Origin: Mycolicibacterium rutilum
Lineage (GTDB): Bacteria > Actinomycetota > Actinomycetes > Mycobacteriales > Mycobacteriaceae
Assembly (NCBI RefSeq): GCF_900108565.1
Contig: NZ_LT629971.1
Coordinates: 2,108,001 to 2,172,000 of the forward strand
Reading direction: 5' to 3'
DNA length: 64,000 nt
Below, in pieces: positions 27,953-36,527 of this stretch. The notes beneath the pieces were generated by a model. It ran no database searches and had not been told where the DNA came from. It saw only the letters and a program-made list of their open reading frames with translations. Position 1 is the stretch's first letter, and each line of letters starts with the position of its first letter. A program made the position numbers and the translations under genes.

Positions 27953-28936
27953 ATGACAATCGGCCGAGTCGCCGAACTGTGGCGTTATCCGGTCAAATCG
28001 CTGGGCGGCGAACGCGTCGAGCACGTCGACGTCGGCCCGCGGGGAATCCTCGGTGATCGGCTGTGGGCGGTGCGCGACCTCGAACGCGACGTGACCGCGT
28101 CGGCGCGCCGGATCCCGGCCCTGCTCGGCGCGTCCGCGCGCTACGTCGGCCCGGTCGGGGCGGACGCCGGCCCGGGCAACGCGCCCGAGGTGGCGATCAC
28201 CTTCCCCGACGGCAGCACGGTGTTCAGCGGTGATCCCGCGGTGGACGCCAAGCTCTCTGAACTGGCCGGCCGCGCGGTGCGCCTGACGGCGCTGCCGCCG
28301 GCCGACGACACCAGCCTGCACCGGCTGAGCAAGCACGAGCGCGACAACGCGTCGATCGCCGCGCTGCGTACCGATCTCGGCGTCGACGCGCACGAGAAGA
28401 TGCCCGACGTGTCGATGTTCCGGATCGCCGACCTCGCGATGTTCGCCCGGTTCTCCACGCCGCCGGGCATGTTCGTCGACTTGGCGCCGGTGCACGTGCT
28501 CACCCAGACCAGCCTGGCCACCATCGGCGCGGAGATCGGCGCCGACGTCGACGTGCGCAGGTTCCGGCCCAACATCCTGCTCGCCCTCGACGACCCGGCC
28601 GCCGACCTGCCCGAAACGCACTGGACCGGTGGACATCTCATGCTCGGCGGGGCGGTGCTCGAGGTGACGATGCCGACGATCCGCTGCGTGGTACCCAGTC
28701 GGGCTCAGCCGGGCTTCGAGGTCGACCGCCGGATCACCAAGGCGGTGGCCAACCGCGGCGAACGCTGCCTGGGCAGCTACTGCTGGGTCGACACCGCGGG
28801 CACCGTGCGAACCGGCGACGCCGTTTCGCTGCGTCCGGCCGCGGCGCCCAAACGTGTCCTGGGCGACGCCGCCAGGCGCGCCAAACGCTTCACGCTCGGG
28901 CTGGCCACCGCGGCCGCGGACCGGTTGACCCGCTAG
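27953..28936 (+). CDS. MOSC-domain protein
   Basis: 327 residues. The MOSC N-terminal beta-barrel (VAELWRYPVKSLGGE, GPRGILGDRLWAV) is followed by the MOSC core domain with the conserved Cys in PTIRCVVPSRAQPG. MOSC proteins bind molybdenum cofactor or transfer sulfur and can reduce N-hydroxylated compounds (MARC/YcbX group). Which activity applies here is not clear. The ATG at 27953 is preceded by no strong ribosome binding site. The stop interlocks with that of the convergent SnoaL-like gene (28933-28936). Confidence 0.85.
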   Translation: MTIGRVAELWRYPVKSLGGERVEHVDVGPRGILGDRLWAVRDLERDVTASARRIPALLGASARYVGPVGADAGPGNAPEVAITFPDGSTVFSGDPAVDAKLSELAGRAVRLTALPPADDTSLHRLSKHERDNASIAALRTDLGVDAHEKMPDVSMFRIADLAMFARFSTPPGMFVDLAPVHVLTQTSLATIGAEIGADVDVRRFRPNILLALDDPAADLPETHWTGGHLMLGGAVLEVTMPTIRCVVPSRAQPGFEVDRRITKAVANRGERCLGSYCWVDTAGTVRTGDAVSLRPAAAPKRVLGDAARRAKRFTLGLATAAADRLTR

Positions 28937-29349
28937 AGTTTTCGCGCGCTCGCCGTCGCGCGGTCCAGTTCCCAGTAGGCGCGCAGCGCGACCAGCTTGC
29001 CGTCGTCGTCGACGCGGTAGGTGAACACGCCCTCGGCGGTCACCTCGTAGCCGGCGGAGCGGATGACGATGCTGCCGACGTTGGCTTCCTCGTTGCCGCA
29101 CTGGTAGGTCTCGACGAAGTTGAACTGCAACTCGCTGGGCGCGATCGCCTTGTCCCAGAAGGCCGCGATGGCTTCCTTGCCGCGGTGTCCCTTGCCTTCG
29201 GGGTCGAAGTGCGACGGGCCGATCGGGTCCTCGACGACCGCGTCGTCGGCGAAGTTGTCCAGCCACGCCTGCTTGTCGCGCGCGATGGCCGCCTCGCGGG
29301 ACCGCTTGCCCGCCAGGTGGACCGCGGCGTTCGGGTCGGTGACCGTCAC
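28933..29349 (-). CDS. SnoaL/ketosteroid isomerase-like (NTF2-fold) protein
   Basis: 138 residues, NTF2 fold (IARDKQAWLDNFADDAVVEDP, KGHRGKEAIAAFWDK, VFTYRVDDDGKLVALRAYWE). Proteins of this fold include delta5-3-ketosteroid isomerase. The DD...DP pocket residues are compatible with that chemistry but prove nothing. The GTG overlaps the LLM oxidoreductase stop by 4 nt, so it is the last of five overlapping genes with DUF35-ltp4-ltp3. A steroid-type substrate is a reasonable guess. Confidence 0.8.
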   Translation of the reverse strand: MTVTDPNAAVHLAGKRSREAAIARDKQAWLDNFADDAVVEDPIGPSHFDPEGKGHRGKEAIAAFWDKAIAPSELQFNFVETYQCGNEEANVGSIVIRSAGYEVTAEGVFTYRVDDDGKLVALRAYWELDRATASARKL

Positions 29350-30224
29350 TGCTGCCAGCCCGAGTGGATGTAGGTGTCGGCGAAGCGCTTCATCGAGTCC
29401 TTCTTTGCCTCCACCGGCGCGTCGAAGCCCAAACCGTCGAACACCCACGGGATCACGATATTGTCGGTGACACCGGCCTCGGCGAGCTCGCGGTGCCCGT
29501 CGACGCCGAACTTGTCGATGCACACCGCCTGGAACTCGAACGGCGCATCGGCGCGGCCATTTTCGGCCAGCAGCGACTTGAGCTTGGCGATCGTCTCGGC
29601 CAGCTGCGCGCCGGTCATCATCGCGCTGGTCCAGCCGTCACCGACGTGGGCCGCGCGCCGCAGCGCCACGTCGGTGTGCCCGCCCACGTAGAACGGCACC
29701 GGTTCGGTGGGCGCCGGGCTCACTTGCAGCCGGTCGAAGTCGTAGAACTCGCCGTGGTACTCGACCATGCCGCCGGCCAACACGAGCTTGATCACCTCGA
29801 TCATCTCGTCGACCCGCTTGCCGCGCTTGGCGTACGGCTGGCCGCACCACTCGAATTCCTCCGGCGCCCAGCCGATCCCGACGCCGAAACCGAACCGGTT
29901 GTTGGTCAGGTTGGCCACGGACCCGACCTGGCGGGCCATCAGCAGCGGATTGCGCGAACCGAGCTTCATCACGTTGGTGTAGAAGCGCAGCGTCGACGTC
30001 ACCGCCCCCAATGCGGCCGCGGCGATCAGCGGATCGACCCAGGGCGAATTCTCATCGAACATCCGCTTGCCGTCGGCAGTGTAGGGATAGTCGACGGACT
30101 GCTTCTCGAAGTAGAAGATCGAGTCCGGCAGTGCGATGCTGTCGAAGCCGAGTTCTTCTGCCGCTTTGGCGATCTCGATCAGCTGGTCGAGTGGACTGAA
30201 CGCGATGCTGATCGTGTACTTCAC
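29346..30224 (-). CDS. F420-dependent LLM-class oxidoreductase
   Basis: 292 residues, luciferase-like monooxygenase fold that uses coenzyme F420 or flavin (LGFDSIALPDSIFYFEKQ, NNRFGFGVGIGWAPEEFEW, PFYVGGHTDVALRRAAHVGDGW). It is distinct from the 347-residue Rv3520c-type enzyme at 33.5 kb. The GTG at 30224 overlaps the ltp3 stop (GTGA). Cotranscription with the Ltp genes suggests redox chemistry on a steroid CoA ester or aldehyde, but no substrate is known. Confidence 0.83.
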   Translation of the reverse strand: MKYTISIAFSPLDQLIEIAKAAEELGFDSIALPDSIFYFEKQSVDYPYTADGKRMFDENSPWVDPLIAAAALGAVTSTLRFYTNVMKLGSRNPLLMARQVGSVANLTNNRFGFGVGIGWAPEEFEWCGQPYAKRGKRVDEMIEVIKLVLAGGMVEYHGEFYDFDRLQVSPAPTEPVPFYVGGHTDVALRRAAHVGDGWTSAMMTGAQLAETIAKLKSLLAENGRADAPFEFQAVCIDKFGVDGHRELAEAGVTDNIVIPWVFDGLGFDAPVEAKKDSMKRFADTYIHSGWQQ

Positions 30225-31390
30225 GGCTTGTCGCTCGCGACGACCCACATCGAGTAGTACTGCGAGCCACCGCCGTACGCGTGCCCGAGCGCCTTGCGGG
30301 CCCCCTGCACCTGATGGTCACCGGCCTTGCCCATCACCTGGATCGCGGCCTCGGCGAAGCGGATCATGCCCGACGCGCCGATCGGGTTGCTCGAGAGCAC
30401 ACCGCCGGAGGCGTTGAGCGGGATGCGGCCGCCGATCGCGGTCTCACCCGCCTCGGTGAGTTTCCAGCCCTCACCCTCCGGCGCGAAGCCCAGGTTCTCC
30501 AGCCACATCGGCTCGAACCAGGAGAACGGCACATACACCTCGGCGACGTCGATCTCGTCGATCGGGCTTGTGATGCCCGCCGCGGCCCACAGCGCCTTGG
30601 CGGCGTCGCGGCCGGCCTGCGGATTGACCTGGTCGCGCCCGGAGTAGGCCAGCGGTTCGGTGCGCAGCGCGGTGGCGTGGATCCAGGCGACCGGATTGCC
30701 GTCGGCCACTTGCTTGTCCGCGATCTCCTCGTTGCCGATCACCATCGCGCAGGCACCGTCGGACGACGGGCAGGTCTCGTCGAAGCGGATCGGGTCCCAC
30801 AGCATCTGCGAAGCCATCACCTTCTCCAGCGTGATGTCGGGTTGGTGCAGATGCGCCAGCGGATTCTTCGCCCCGTTGAGCCGATCCTTGACCGCGACCA
30901 TCGCGCCGATGTGGTTCGGCGCGCCCGAGCGCCGGATGTAAGCCCGCACGTGCGGTGCGAAGTAGCCGCCCGCGCCGGCGCCGACCGGCTTGGTGAAGGG
31001 CACCGGAATACTCAGCGCCCACATGGCATTCGACTCGGACTGCTTCTCCCACGCCATCGCCAGCACGCGCCGGTACTTGCCGGACTGCACCAGCGACGCC
31101 GCCACCACACCCGTCGACCCGCCGACCGAACCGGCGGTGTGCACGCGGATCAGCGGCTTGTTCGTGGCGCCCACCGCGTCGGCCATGAACAGCTCGGGCA
31201 TCATCACGCCCTCGAAGAAGTCGGGGGCCTTGCCGACGACCACGGCATCGATGTCGTCCATCGTCGACCCCGAGTCCGCCAGCGCCTTGTCGATGGCCTC
31301 ACGCACCAGGCCGTTCATCGACACGTCCTGGCGCTTGGCGACGTACTTCGTCTGCCCGGTGCCCAGCACCGCAGCGAGCTTCTTTGCCAT
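30221..31390 (-). CDS. ltp3: Ltp3: SCP2/thiolase-like side-chain aldolase
   Basis: 389-residue thiolase-fold protein (GTGQTKYVAKRQDVSM, VGGSTGVVAASLVQSG, NASGGVLSSNPIGASG). It is an orthologue of M. tuberculosis Rv3523 by position and similarity, and belongs to the group of steroid side-chain aldolases that act with a DUF35 partner, here the gene upstream of ltp4. The reaction is probably cleavage of a tertiary-hydroxyl CoA ester. Its role in branched side chains (C24-alkylated sterols) is inferred. The ATG at 31390 overlaps the ltp4 stop. Confidence 0.88.
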   Translation of the reverse strand: MAKKLAAVLGTGQTKYVAKRQDVSMNGLVREAIDKALADSGSTMDDIDAVVVGKAPDFFEGVMMPELFMADAVGATNKPLIRVHTAGSVGGSTGVVAASLVQSGKYRRVLAMAWEKQSESNAMWALSIPVPFTKPVGAGAGGYFAPHVRAYIRRSGAPNHIGAMVAVKDRLNGAKNPLAHLHQPDITLEKVMASQMLWDPIRFDETCPSSDGACAMVIGNEEIADKQVADGNPVAWIHATALRTEPLAYSGRDQVNPQAGRDAAKALWAAAGITSPIDEIDVAEVYVPFSWFEPMWLENLGFAPEGEGWKLTEAGETAIGGRIPLNASGGVLSSNPIGASGMIRFAEAAIQVMGKAGDHQVQGARKALGHAYGGGSQYYSMWVVASDKP

Positions 31391-32457
31391 CAGTCGCGTC
31401 CCTCCAGAACGGCCACCAGATTCTGTTGCAGCGCAGGCCCGCTCGTCGCGTGCGCGAGCACCCGCTGCGCCGAGCCGTTCCAGATGTGCTCGGCGGCGAA
31501 GCCGATGCGCTCCAGGCCGGCCGAGAACATCGGGTTGGCGGCGAGCGCACCGCCCGACGGGTTCACCTTCGTCGTGTCGGTGAGGCCGATCGCCTCGGTG
31601 AGGATCAACTGCTGGTGGGTGAACGGGGCGTAGACCTCGGCCACTTCGATGGAACCGGCGTCGCCGCCCGTCGCCGCCTGCGCCGACGCCGCCGTCGACG
31701 GTGAGGTGGTCAGATCACGCGCGCCCAGCACCGGCGTCTCGATGCGGTGCTCGATGCCGGTGATCCACGCGGGATTCTCGCGCAGCTCGCGTGCGCGGTC
31801 CCCGGCGGCCAGCACGATCGCCGACGCGCCGTCGGTGATCGGCGCGATGTCGTGGCGGCGCAACGGATCCGCGAAGTAGGGCCGCTCGAGCAGTTCGTCG
31901 ATCGACTTGGCCGGTTTCTCGTTGTCGGTGCGTCCGGCGGCCGCCATCGACTCGAGCGCCACCTGCGCCATCTGCTCGGCGGTCCACTTGCCCGAGTCCA
32001 GGCCGAGCCGGGCCTGCAGGCCCGCGATCGACACCGAGTCCGGCCAGAGCGGCGCGACGCTGTACGGGTCGGTCTGCAGCGCCAGCACCCGGCGCAGCGT
32101 GCCCGCGCTGGACTTGCCGAAGCCGTACACCAGCGCCGTCTCGACCTCGCCGGTCAGCACCTTGATGTAGGCCTCATACAGCGCCCACGCCGCGTCCATC
32201 TCGACGTGCGACTCGTTGATCGGTGGCACCGCGCCGATCGAGTCGATCGCCGAGATGAACGAAAACGCCCGGCCGGCAAGGTAGTCCGAGGACCCCGAGC
32301 ACCAGAACCCGATGTCGGTCTGCTGCAGGCCGAGCTCGTCGTAGAGCCGGTGGAAACACGGCATCAACATCTCGACGCCGTTGGTGGTCCCGTCGGTACG
32401 GCGCACATGCGGCGCATGCGCGAAACCGACGACCGCTACTCCGTTTTCGGAAGTCAT
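31390..32457 (-). CDS. ltp4: Ltp4: SCP2/thiolase-like side-chain aldolase
   Basis: 355 residues, thiolase fold (VAVVGFAHAPHVRRTD, GFWCSGSSDYLAGRA, NPSGGALAANPMFSAG). The orthologue is Rv3522. Together with Ltp3 and the DUF35 protein it may form a heteromeric aldolase in which neither subunit alone has a full active site. The ATG at 32457 follows the DUF35 stop by 9 nt, and the stop overlaps the ltp3 ATG (TGATG). Confidence 0.88.
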   Translation of the reverse strand: MTSENGVAVVGFAHAPHVRRTDGTTNGVEMLMPCFHRLYDELGLQQTDIGFWCSGSSDYLAGRAFSFISAIDSIGAVPPINESHVEMDAAWALYEAYIKVLTGEVETALVYGFGKSSAGTLRRVLALQTDPYSVAPLWPDSVSIAGLQARLGLDSGKWTAEQMAQVALESMAAAGRTDNEKPAKSIDELLERPYFADPLRRHDIAPITDGASAIVLAAGDRARELRENPAWITGIEHRIETPVLGARDLTTSPSTAASAQAATGGDAGSIEVAEVYAPFTHQQLILTEAIGLTDTTKVNPSGGALAANPMFSAGLERIGFAAEHIWNGSAQRVLAHATSGPALQQNLVAVLEGRD

Positions 32458-32466
32458 CAGTGCCCT

Positions 32467-33471
32467 TTACAGGTGGTGCTTGTAGGAGTCGTAGTCGGCG
32501 TCGGGTTCACCCGTCGGCCGGAAGTGGTCGATGTTGTCGATGCCCAGGCCCCACTCCTCGCGGGGCTTCCACACCGCCTCGACCCGCATGCCCATCCGCA
32601 CGTCGGCCGCCTCGATCTCGGTGACCAAATGCAGGAACGGGATGTCGGCGCCGTCGAGCAGCACGTAGGCGGCCACGTACGGCGGTTTGATGCGCTGCCC
32701 GGCGAACGGGATGTTGATCACCGCGAACGTGGTGACCGTGCCTTTGTCCGGCAGTTCGACGAACTCGTCGAGTTCCAGGCCGGTGGCCGGGTCGGCCTCC
32801 TTCGGCGGGAAGTACACCTTGCCGGGCTTGCCGTCGCGGCCCTTCTTGCTCCGCGCGCCCAGCAGCTTGCCCTCCTCCAGGGCGCGCAGGAACACGCTCT
32901 CGGGAAGCGATGCGGTGTGCTGGATTTCGATCGATGACGGCGTCACCTGCACGGTCACCGGGTCGCGATCGTCGGAGGCGCCCTCGGGTTCAGCCTCGTC
33001 GCCGAGCGTGAAGTAGGCGATGTCGGTGATCGCCCCGACCGGTTCGTCCACCCAGTGCGCAGCGACCCGGGCGCCGGTGCTGATGGCGTCGGCGGAGCCC
33101 GCGTCCACCGCGTGCAGCAGCGGGGTGTCGGCGCCGTCGAGTTTGATCAGCGCCCACGCGAACGGACGGTCCAGCGGCTGGCCCTCCAACGGCGCAGGCT
33201 GCCACGTCCACGACACCACGGTGCCGACGCCTGCCACCGGTACGATCTCCGTCAATCGCTCGTAGGTGACCGGATCGAACTCGGCAGGTGGCACGTGCAC
33301 CCGTCCGTCCGACCCTCGCACGCCGAGAATGCGTCGTTCGCGCAGGGCGGTGAAGAACTGCGACAGGAGTGGTCCGACTGAACGGGTGTAGTCGAATGAC
33401 AGCTTCAGCGGCGCCGAAAGTGGCGGCTGATGGGGATCGATCTGCACCGGGCTGCTTTGGCTGGTGGTCAC
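32467..33471 (-). CDS. Duplicated DUF35 OB-fold protein, Rv3521-like
   Basis: 334 residues. Two related OB-fold halves can be seen: KGTVTTFAVINIPFAGQR near residue 240 and GVGTVVSWTWQPAPLEGQP near residue 70, each followed by a segment rich in LLDGAD or LDGADTPLLH. DUF35 modules guide acyl-CoA chains to Ltp aldolases, so this is the likely partner of Ltp3 and Ltp4. The GTG at 33471 is preceded on the minus strand by TTGAAA, 17 nt, TCTACT and 7 nt, with a KstR operator overlapping. A leaderless transcript is likely. Confidence 0.85.
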   Translation of the reverse strand: MTTSQSSPVQIDPHQPPLSAPLKLSFDYTRSVGPLLSQFFTALRERRILGVRGSDGRVHVPPAEFDPVTYERLTEIVPVAGVGTVVSWTWQPAPLEGQPLDRPFAWALIKLDGADTPLLHAVDAGSADAISTGARVAAHWVDEPVGAITDIAYFTLGDEAEPEGASDDRDPVTVQVTPSSIEIQHTASLPESVFLRALEEGKLLGARSKKGRDGKPGKVYFPPKEADPATGLELDEFVELPDKGTVTTFAVINIPFAGQRIKPPYVAAYVLLDGADIPFLHLVTEIEAADVRMGMRVEAVWKPREEWGLGIDNIDHFRPTGEPDADYDSYKHHL

Positions 33472-33480
33472 GGCATCGAG

Positions 33481-33494
33481 TAGAACAGGTTCTA
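33481..33494. promoter_or_regulatory. KstR operator for DUF35-ltp4-ltp3-LLM-SnoaL and the Rv3520c-type gene
   Basis: TAGAACAGGTTCTA, an exact match and close to a perfect palindrome. It lies 9 bp upstream of the DUF35 GTG and 35 bp upstream of the divergent LLM gene, so it can control both. Confidence 0.9.
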
Positions 33495-33529
33495 ACAATG
33501 GTTTCAAGACACCGTTATGAGGTCTGCCG

Positions 33530-34573
33530 ATGAAGCTCGGACTGCAGTTGGGTTATTGGGGCGCCACGGCGCCCGAGAACCACGCGGAACTGGTCGCCGC
33601 CGCCGAGGAGGCCGGCTTCGACACGGTGTTCACCGCCGAGGCGTGGGGGTCGGACGCGTACACGCCGCTGGCCTGGTGGGGACGCGAAACCAAGCGGATG
33701 CGGTTGGGCACGTCGGTCATCCAGCTGTCGGCTCGCACCCCTACGGCATGCGCGATGGCGGCGCTGACGCTCGACCACCTCTCCGGCGGGCGGCACATCC
33801 TCGGGCTCGGGGTGTCGGGACCGCAGGTCGTGGAGGGCTGGTACGGCCAGCGGTTCCCCAAACCGCTCGCCCGCACCCGCGAGTACATCGACATCCTGCG
33901 GCAGGTGTGGGCCCGCGAGGCCCCGGTGCACAGCGACGGCCCGCACTATCCGCTGCCGCTGACCGGTGAGGGCACGACCGGTCTCGGCAAGAACCTCAAG
34001 CCGATCACCCATCCGCTGCGCGCCGACATCCCGGTGATGCTCGGCGCCGAGGGGCCGAAGAACGTCGCGCTGGCCGCCGAGATCTGCGACGGCTGGCTGC
34101 CCATCTTCTACTCGCCGCGCATCGCGGGCATGTACAACGAGTGGCTCGACGAGGGCTTCGCCCGCCCGGGTGCGCGCCGCAGCCGTGAGGACTTCGAGAT
34201 CTGCGCGACGGCGCAGGTGGTGGTCACCGACGACCGCGCAGGTGTGCTGGAGCTGATCAAGCCGCACCTGGCGCTCTACATGGGCGGAATGGGCGCCGAG
34301 GACACCAACTTCCACGCCGACGTGTACCGCCGGATGGGCTACGCCGAGGTCGTCGACGACGTCACCAAGCTGTTCCGCTCCGACCGCAAAGACGAGGCCG
34401 CCAAGATCATCCCTGACGAGTTGGTCGACGACTCGGCGATCGTCGGCGACCTGGCCTATGTCCAGGAGCAGATCAAGGCCTGGGAGGCCGCGGGCGTGAC
34501 GATGATGGTCGTCGGCGCTCGCTCGCCCGAGCAGATCCGCGACCTGGCCGGCCTCGTCGGCGCGCACGGGTAG
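33530..34573 (+). CDS. F420-dependent LLM oxidoreductase, Rv3520c-like
   Basis: 347 residues, the size of Rv3520c. LLM landmarks are LGLQLGYWGATAPENHAELV, FTAEAWGSDAYTPLAWWG and GTSVIQLSARTPTACAM, and a middle segment IPVMLGAEGPKNVALAAEICDG binds the cofactor. F420 is expected because mycobacterial enzymes of this clade use it. The ATG at 33530 follows TATGAGG. Positioned across the KstR operator from DUF35, it likely reduces or oxidises a sterol CoA intermediate, substrate unknown. Confidence 0.88.
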   Translation: MKLGLQLGYWGATAPENHAELVAAAEEAGFDTVFTAEAWGSDAYTPLAWWGRETKRMRLGTSVIQLSARTPTACAMAALTLDHLSGGRHILGLGVSGPQVVEGWYGQRFPKPLARTREYIDILRQVWAREAPVHSDGPHYPLPLTGEGTTGLGKNLKPITHPLRADIPVMLGAEGPKNVALAAEICDGWLPIFYSPRIAGMYNEWLDEGFARPGARRSREDFEICATAQVVVTDDRAGVLELIKPHLALYMGGMGAEDTNFHADVYRRMGYAEVVDDVTKLFRSDRKDEAAKIIPDELVDDSAIVGDLAYVQEQIKAWEAAGVTMMVVGARSPEQIRDLAGLVGAHG

Positions 34574-34617
34574 ACACTTCCTTGCTAGTTGTTTACCCGG
34601 CGTTCTAGATTGGCGCG

Positions 34618-35322
34618 GTGACTCAGCACACAATCGCCGGCACCGTGCTCACGATGCCGGTACAGGTCCGCACCGCCAGCCAACACACCGCGATGTTCGC
34701 CGTCGACGCCGATGCCGCTCAGCGGATGATCGACTACAGCGGCCTGCAGGTGTACCGCCCGCTGCCGGGGCGCGCGATCGCGACGCTGATCATGACTCAC
34801 TTCATCGACAGCGATCTCGGTGCCTACTACGAGTACAGCACCTGCGTGAGTGTGACTCCGCCCGGGTTGAAGCCGGGTCTGCGTTCTCTGCAGACAGCGT
34901 TCGTCCACCACATGTTCGTCGACCAGTCATTCACCCTCGAGGCCGGCCGGACAATTTGGGGTTTTCCAAAAATCATGGCCGACTACACCATTCGCGATGG
35001 CGCGCGGTTCGGTTTCGATGCCAGGATCGACGGCCAATTCGTGATCGGTATGGAGTTCTCGCCGGGATTCAAGATTCCTGCGGCCTCGCGCAAACAGGAG
35101 CTCCTGTCGTATTCGTGTCTGGACGGCGTCCCGCGCGAAAGCCAGTTCGAGATGTTGCCGGCCGACGTCCGTTACCGATTCGGCGGTGTGCGTGTACGAC
35201 TCGGGGACCATCCCATCGCGCAGGAACTCGCGTCGCTGGGCTTACCCAAACGGGCGCTTGTCTCGATGTCCGCCGGCAACGTGGAGATGTCGTTCGCAGA
35301 CGCGCAGGAGGTCCGGCCATGA
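34618..35322 (+). CDS. Acetoacetate decarboxylase-like protein, Rv3519-like
   Basis: 234 residues with the acetoacetate decarboxylase fold signatures HMFVDQSFTLEAGRTIWGFPK and RFGFDARIDGQFV. The usual catalytic Lys region is represented by FPKIMADY. A decarboxylase acting on a beta-keto acid is plausible but unproven, and the adjacent P450 suggests a side-chain oxidation product. No full KstR consensus was found upstream, only a GTTCTA half-site at 34602-34607. The GTG at 34618 is used. The stop overlaps the cyp142 ATG by 4 nt. Confidence 0.83.
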   Translation: MTQHTIAGTVLTMPVQVRTASQHTAMFAVDADAAQRMIDYSGLQVYRPLPGRAIATLIMTHFIDSDLGAYYEYSTCVSVTPPGLKPGLRSLQTAFVHHMFVDQSFTLEAGRTIWGFPKIMADYTIRDGARFGFDARIDGQFVIGMEFSPGFKIPAASRKQELLSYSCLDGVPRESQFEMLPADVRYRFGGVRVRLGDHPIAQELASLGLPKRALVSMSAGNVEMSFADAQEVRP

Positions 35323-36527
35323 CGATGACGACGCCGCAGACCAAACCCGACGTCGACCTCACCGACGGCGCGTTCTACGCCGGCGACTCACGGTCGGCCT
35401 ACAAGTGGATGCGCCAGCACGAGCCGGTCTTCCGCGACCGCAACGGCCTGGCCGGGGCGGCGAGCTACGCCGCGGTCATCGAGGCCGAACGCCATCCCGA
35501 GCTGTTCTCCAACGCGGGCGGCATCCGGCCCGATCAGCCCGGCGTCGAGATGATGATCGAGATGGACGACCCGCAGCACCTGTTGCGGCGCAAGCTGGTC
35601 AACTCCGGCTTCACCCGCAAGCGGGTCAAGGATCTCGAGGGATCCATTGAGACGCTGTGTGATTCGCTGATCGACGCGGTCTGCGAGCGGGGCGAGTGCG
35701 ACTTCGTCTGGGACCTGGCCGCTCCGCTGCCGATGGCGGTGATCGGTGACATGCTCGGCGTGCGGCCCGAGGAACGCGAGATGTTCCTCAAGTGGTCCGA
35801 CGATCTGGTCGGTGCGCTGAGCAGCACCGCGGACCCGGAGAAGTTCCAGCTGACGATGGACGCGTTCGCGGCCTACACCGAGTACATGATGGGCATGATC
35901 GCCGCCCGCAAGGAGCAGCCGACCGACGACCTGGTCAGCGTGCTCGTGCACGCCGAGGTCGAGGGTTCCAAACTCGAGGACCACCAGATCGTCACCGAGG
36001 TGCTGCTGCTGCTGATCGGCGGCGACGAGACCACCCGCCACACGCTGTCCGGCGGGACGCGGCAGTTGCTGCGCCACACCGACCAGCACCAGCGACTGCT
36101 GAACGATTTGTCGTTGCTGCCCAACGCAATCGAGGAGATGCTGCGCTGGACCGCGCCGGTGAAGAACATGGCGCGCACCGTCACCGCCGACACCGAGTTC
36201 CACGGCACCGCCCTCAAGAAGGGCGAGAAGATGATCCTGCTGTTCGAGTCCGCCAACTTCGACGAGACGGTCTTCGAGAACCCCGAGACGTTCGACATCG
36301 AGCGCTACCCGAACAACCACCTGGCGTTCGGCTTCGGCACGCACTTCTGCCTGGGGAACCAGCTGGCGCGACTGGAGCTGTCGATCATGCAGACCAAGCT
36401 GCTCCAGCGGCTGCCGGATCTGCGGCTGGCCTCCGACGATGAACTCCCGCTGCGGCCGGCGAACTTCGTCTCGGGTCTGGAGAAAATGCCGGTGGTGTTC
36501 ACCCCGACCGCGAAGGTGCTCGGCTGA
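35319..36527 (+). CDS. cyp142: Cholesterol C26/C27-monooxygenase CYP142
   Basis: 402 residues. The second steroid side-chain P450, functionally overlapping with CYP125 in M. tuberculosis, where the two yield opposite C25 stereoisomers. The oxygen-activation motif is GGDETTRH, the ExxR motif is EEMLRW, and the heme-binding loop FGFGTHFCLGN holds the Cys ligand. Coupled to the acetoacetate decarboxylase-like gene (ATG overlaps its stop). The 3' end overlaps the convergent MFS gene by 29 nt. Confidence 0.94.
   Translation: MTMTTPQTKPDVDLTDGAFYAGDSRSAYKWMRQHEPVFRDRNGLAGAASYAAVIEAERHPELFSNAGGIRPDQPGVEMMIEMDDPQHLLRRKLVNSGFTRKRVKDLEGSIETLCDSLIDAVCERGECDFVWDLAAPLPMAVIGDMLGVRPEEREMFLKWSDDLVGALSSTADPEKFQLTMDAFAAYTEYMMGMIAARKEQPTDDLVSVLVHAEVEGSKLEDHQIVTEVLLLLIGGDETTRHTLSGGTRQLLRHTDQHQRLLNDLSLLPNAIEEMLRWTAPVKNMARTVTADTEFHGTALKKGEKMILLFESANFDETVFENPETFDIERYPNNHLAFGFGTHFCLGNQLARLELSIMQTKLLQRLPDLRLASDDELPLRPANFVSGLEKMPVVFTPTAKVLG

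Noticed and set aside
27218..29266. A 682-codon minus-strand frame covering MOSC and lipoprotein genes
   Set aside because: Only the 3' part (lipoprotein) has a lipobox and plausible composition; the rest is the antisense of the MOSC gene.
29346..30224. Second Rv3520c orthologue
   Set aside because: At 292 residues it is shorter and its motifs differ; the 347-residue gene at 33530 is the better counterpart. This one is kept as a separate LLM enzyme.
34591..34607. Possible KstR operator before the acetoacetate decarboxylase-like gene
   Set aside because: Only the GTTCTA half is present. The other half (ACCCGG) does not fit AAC.
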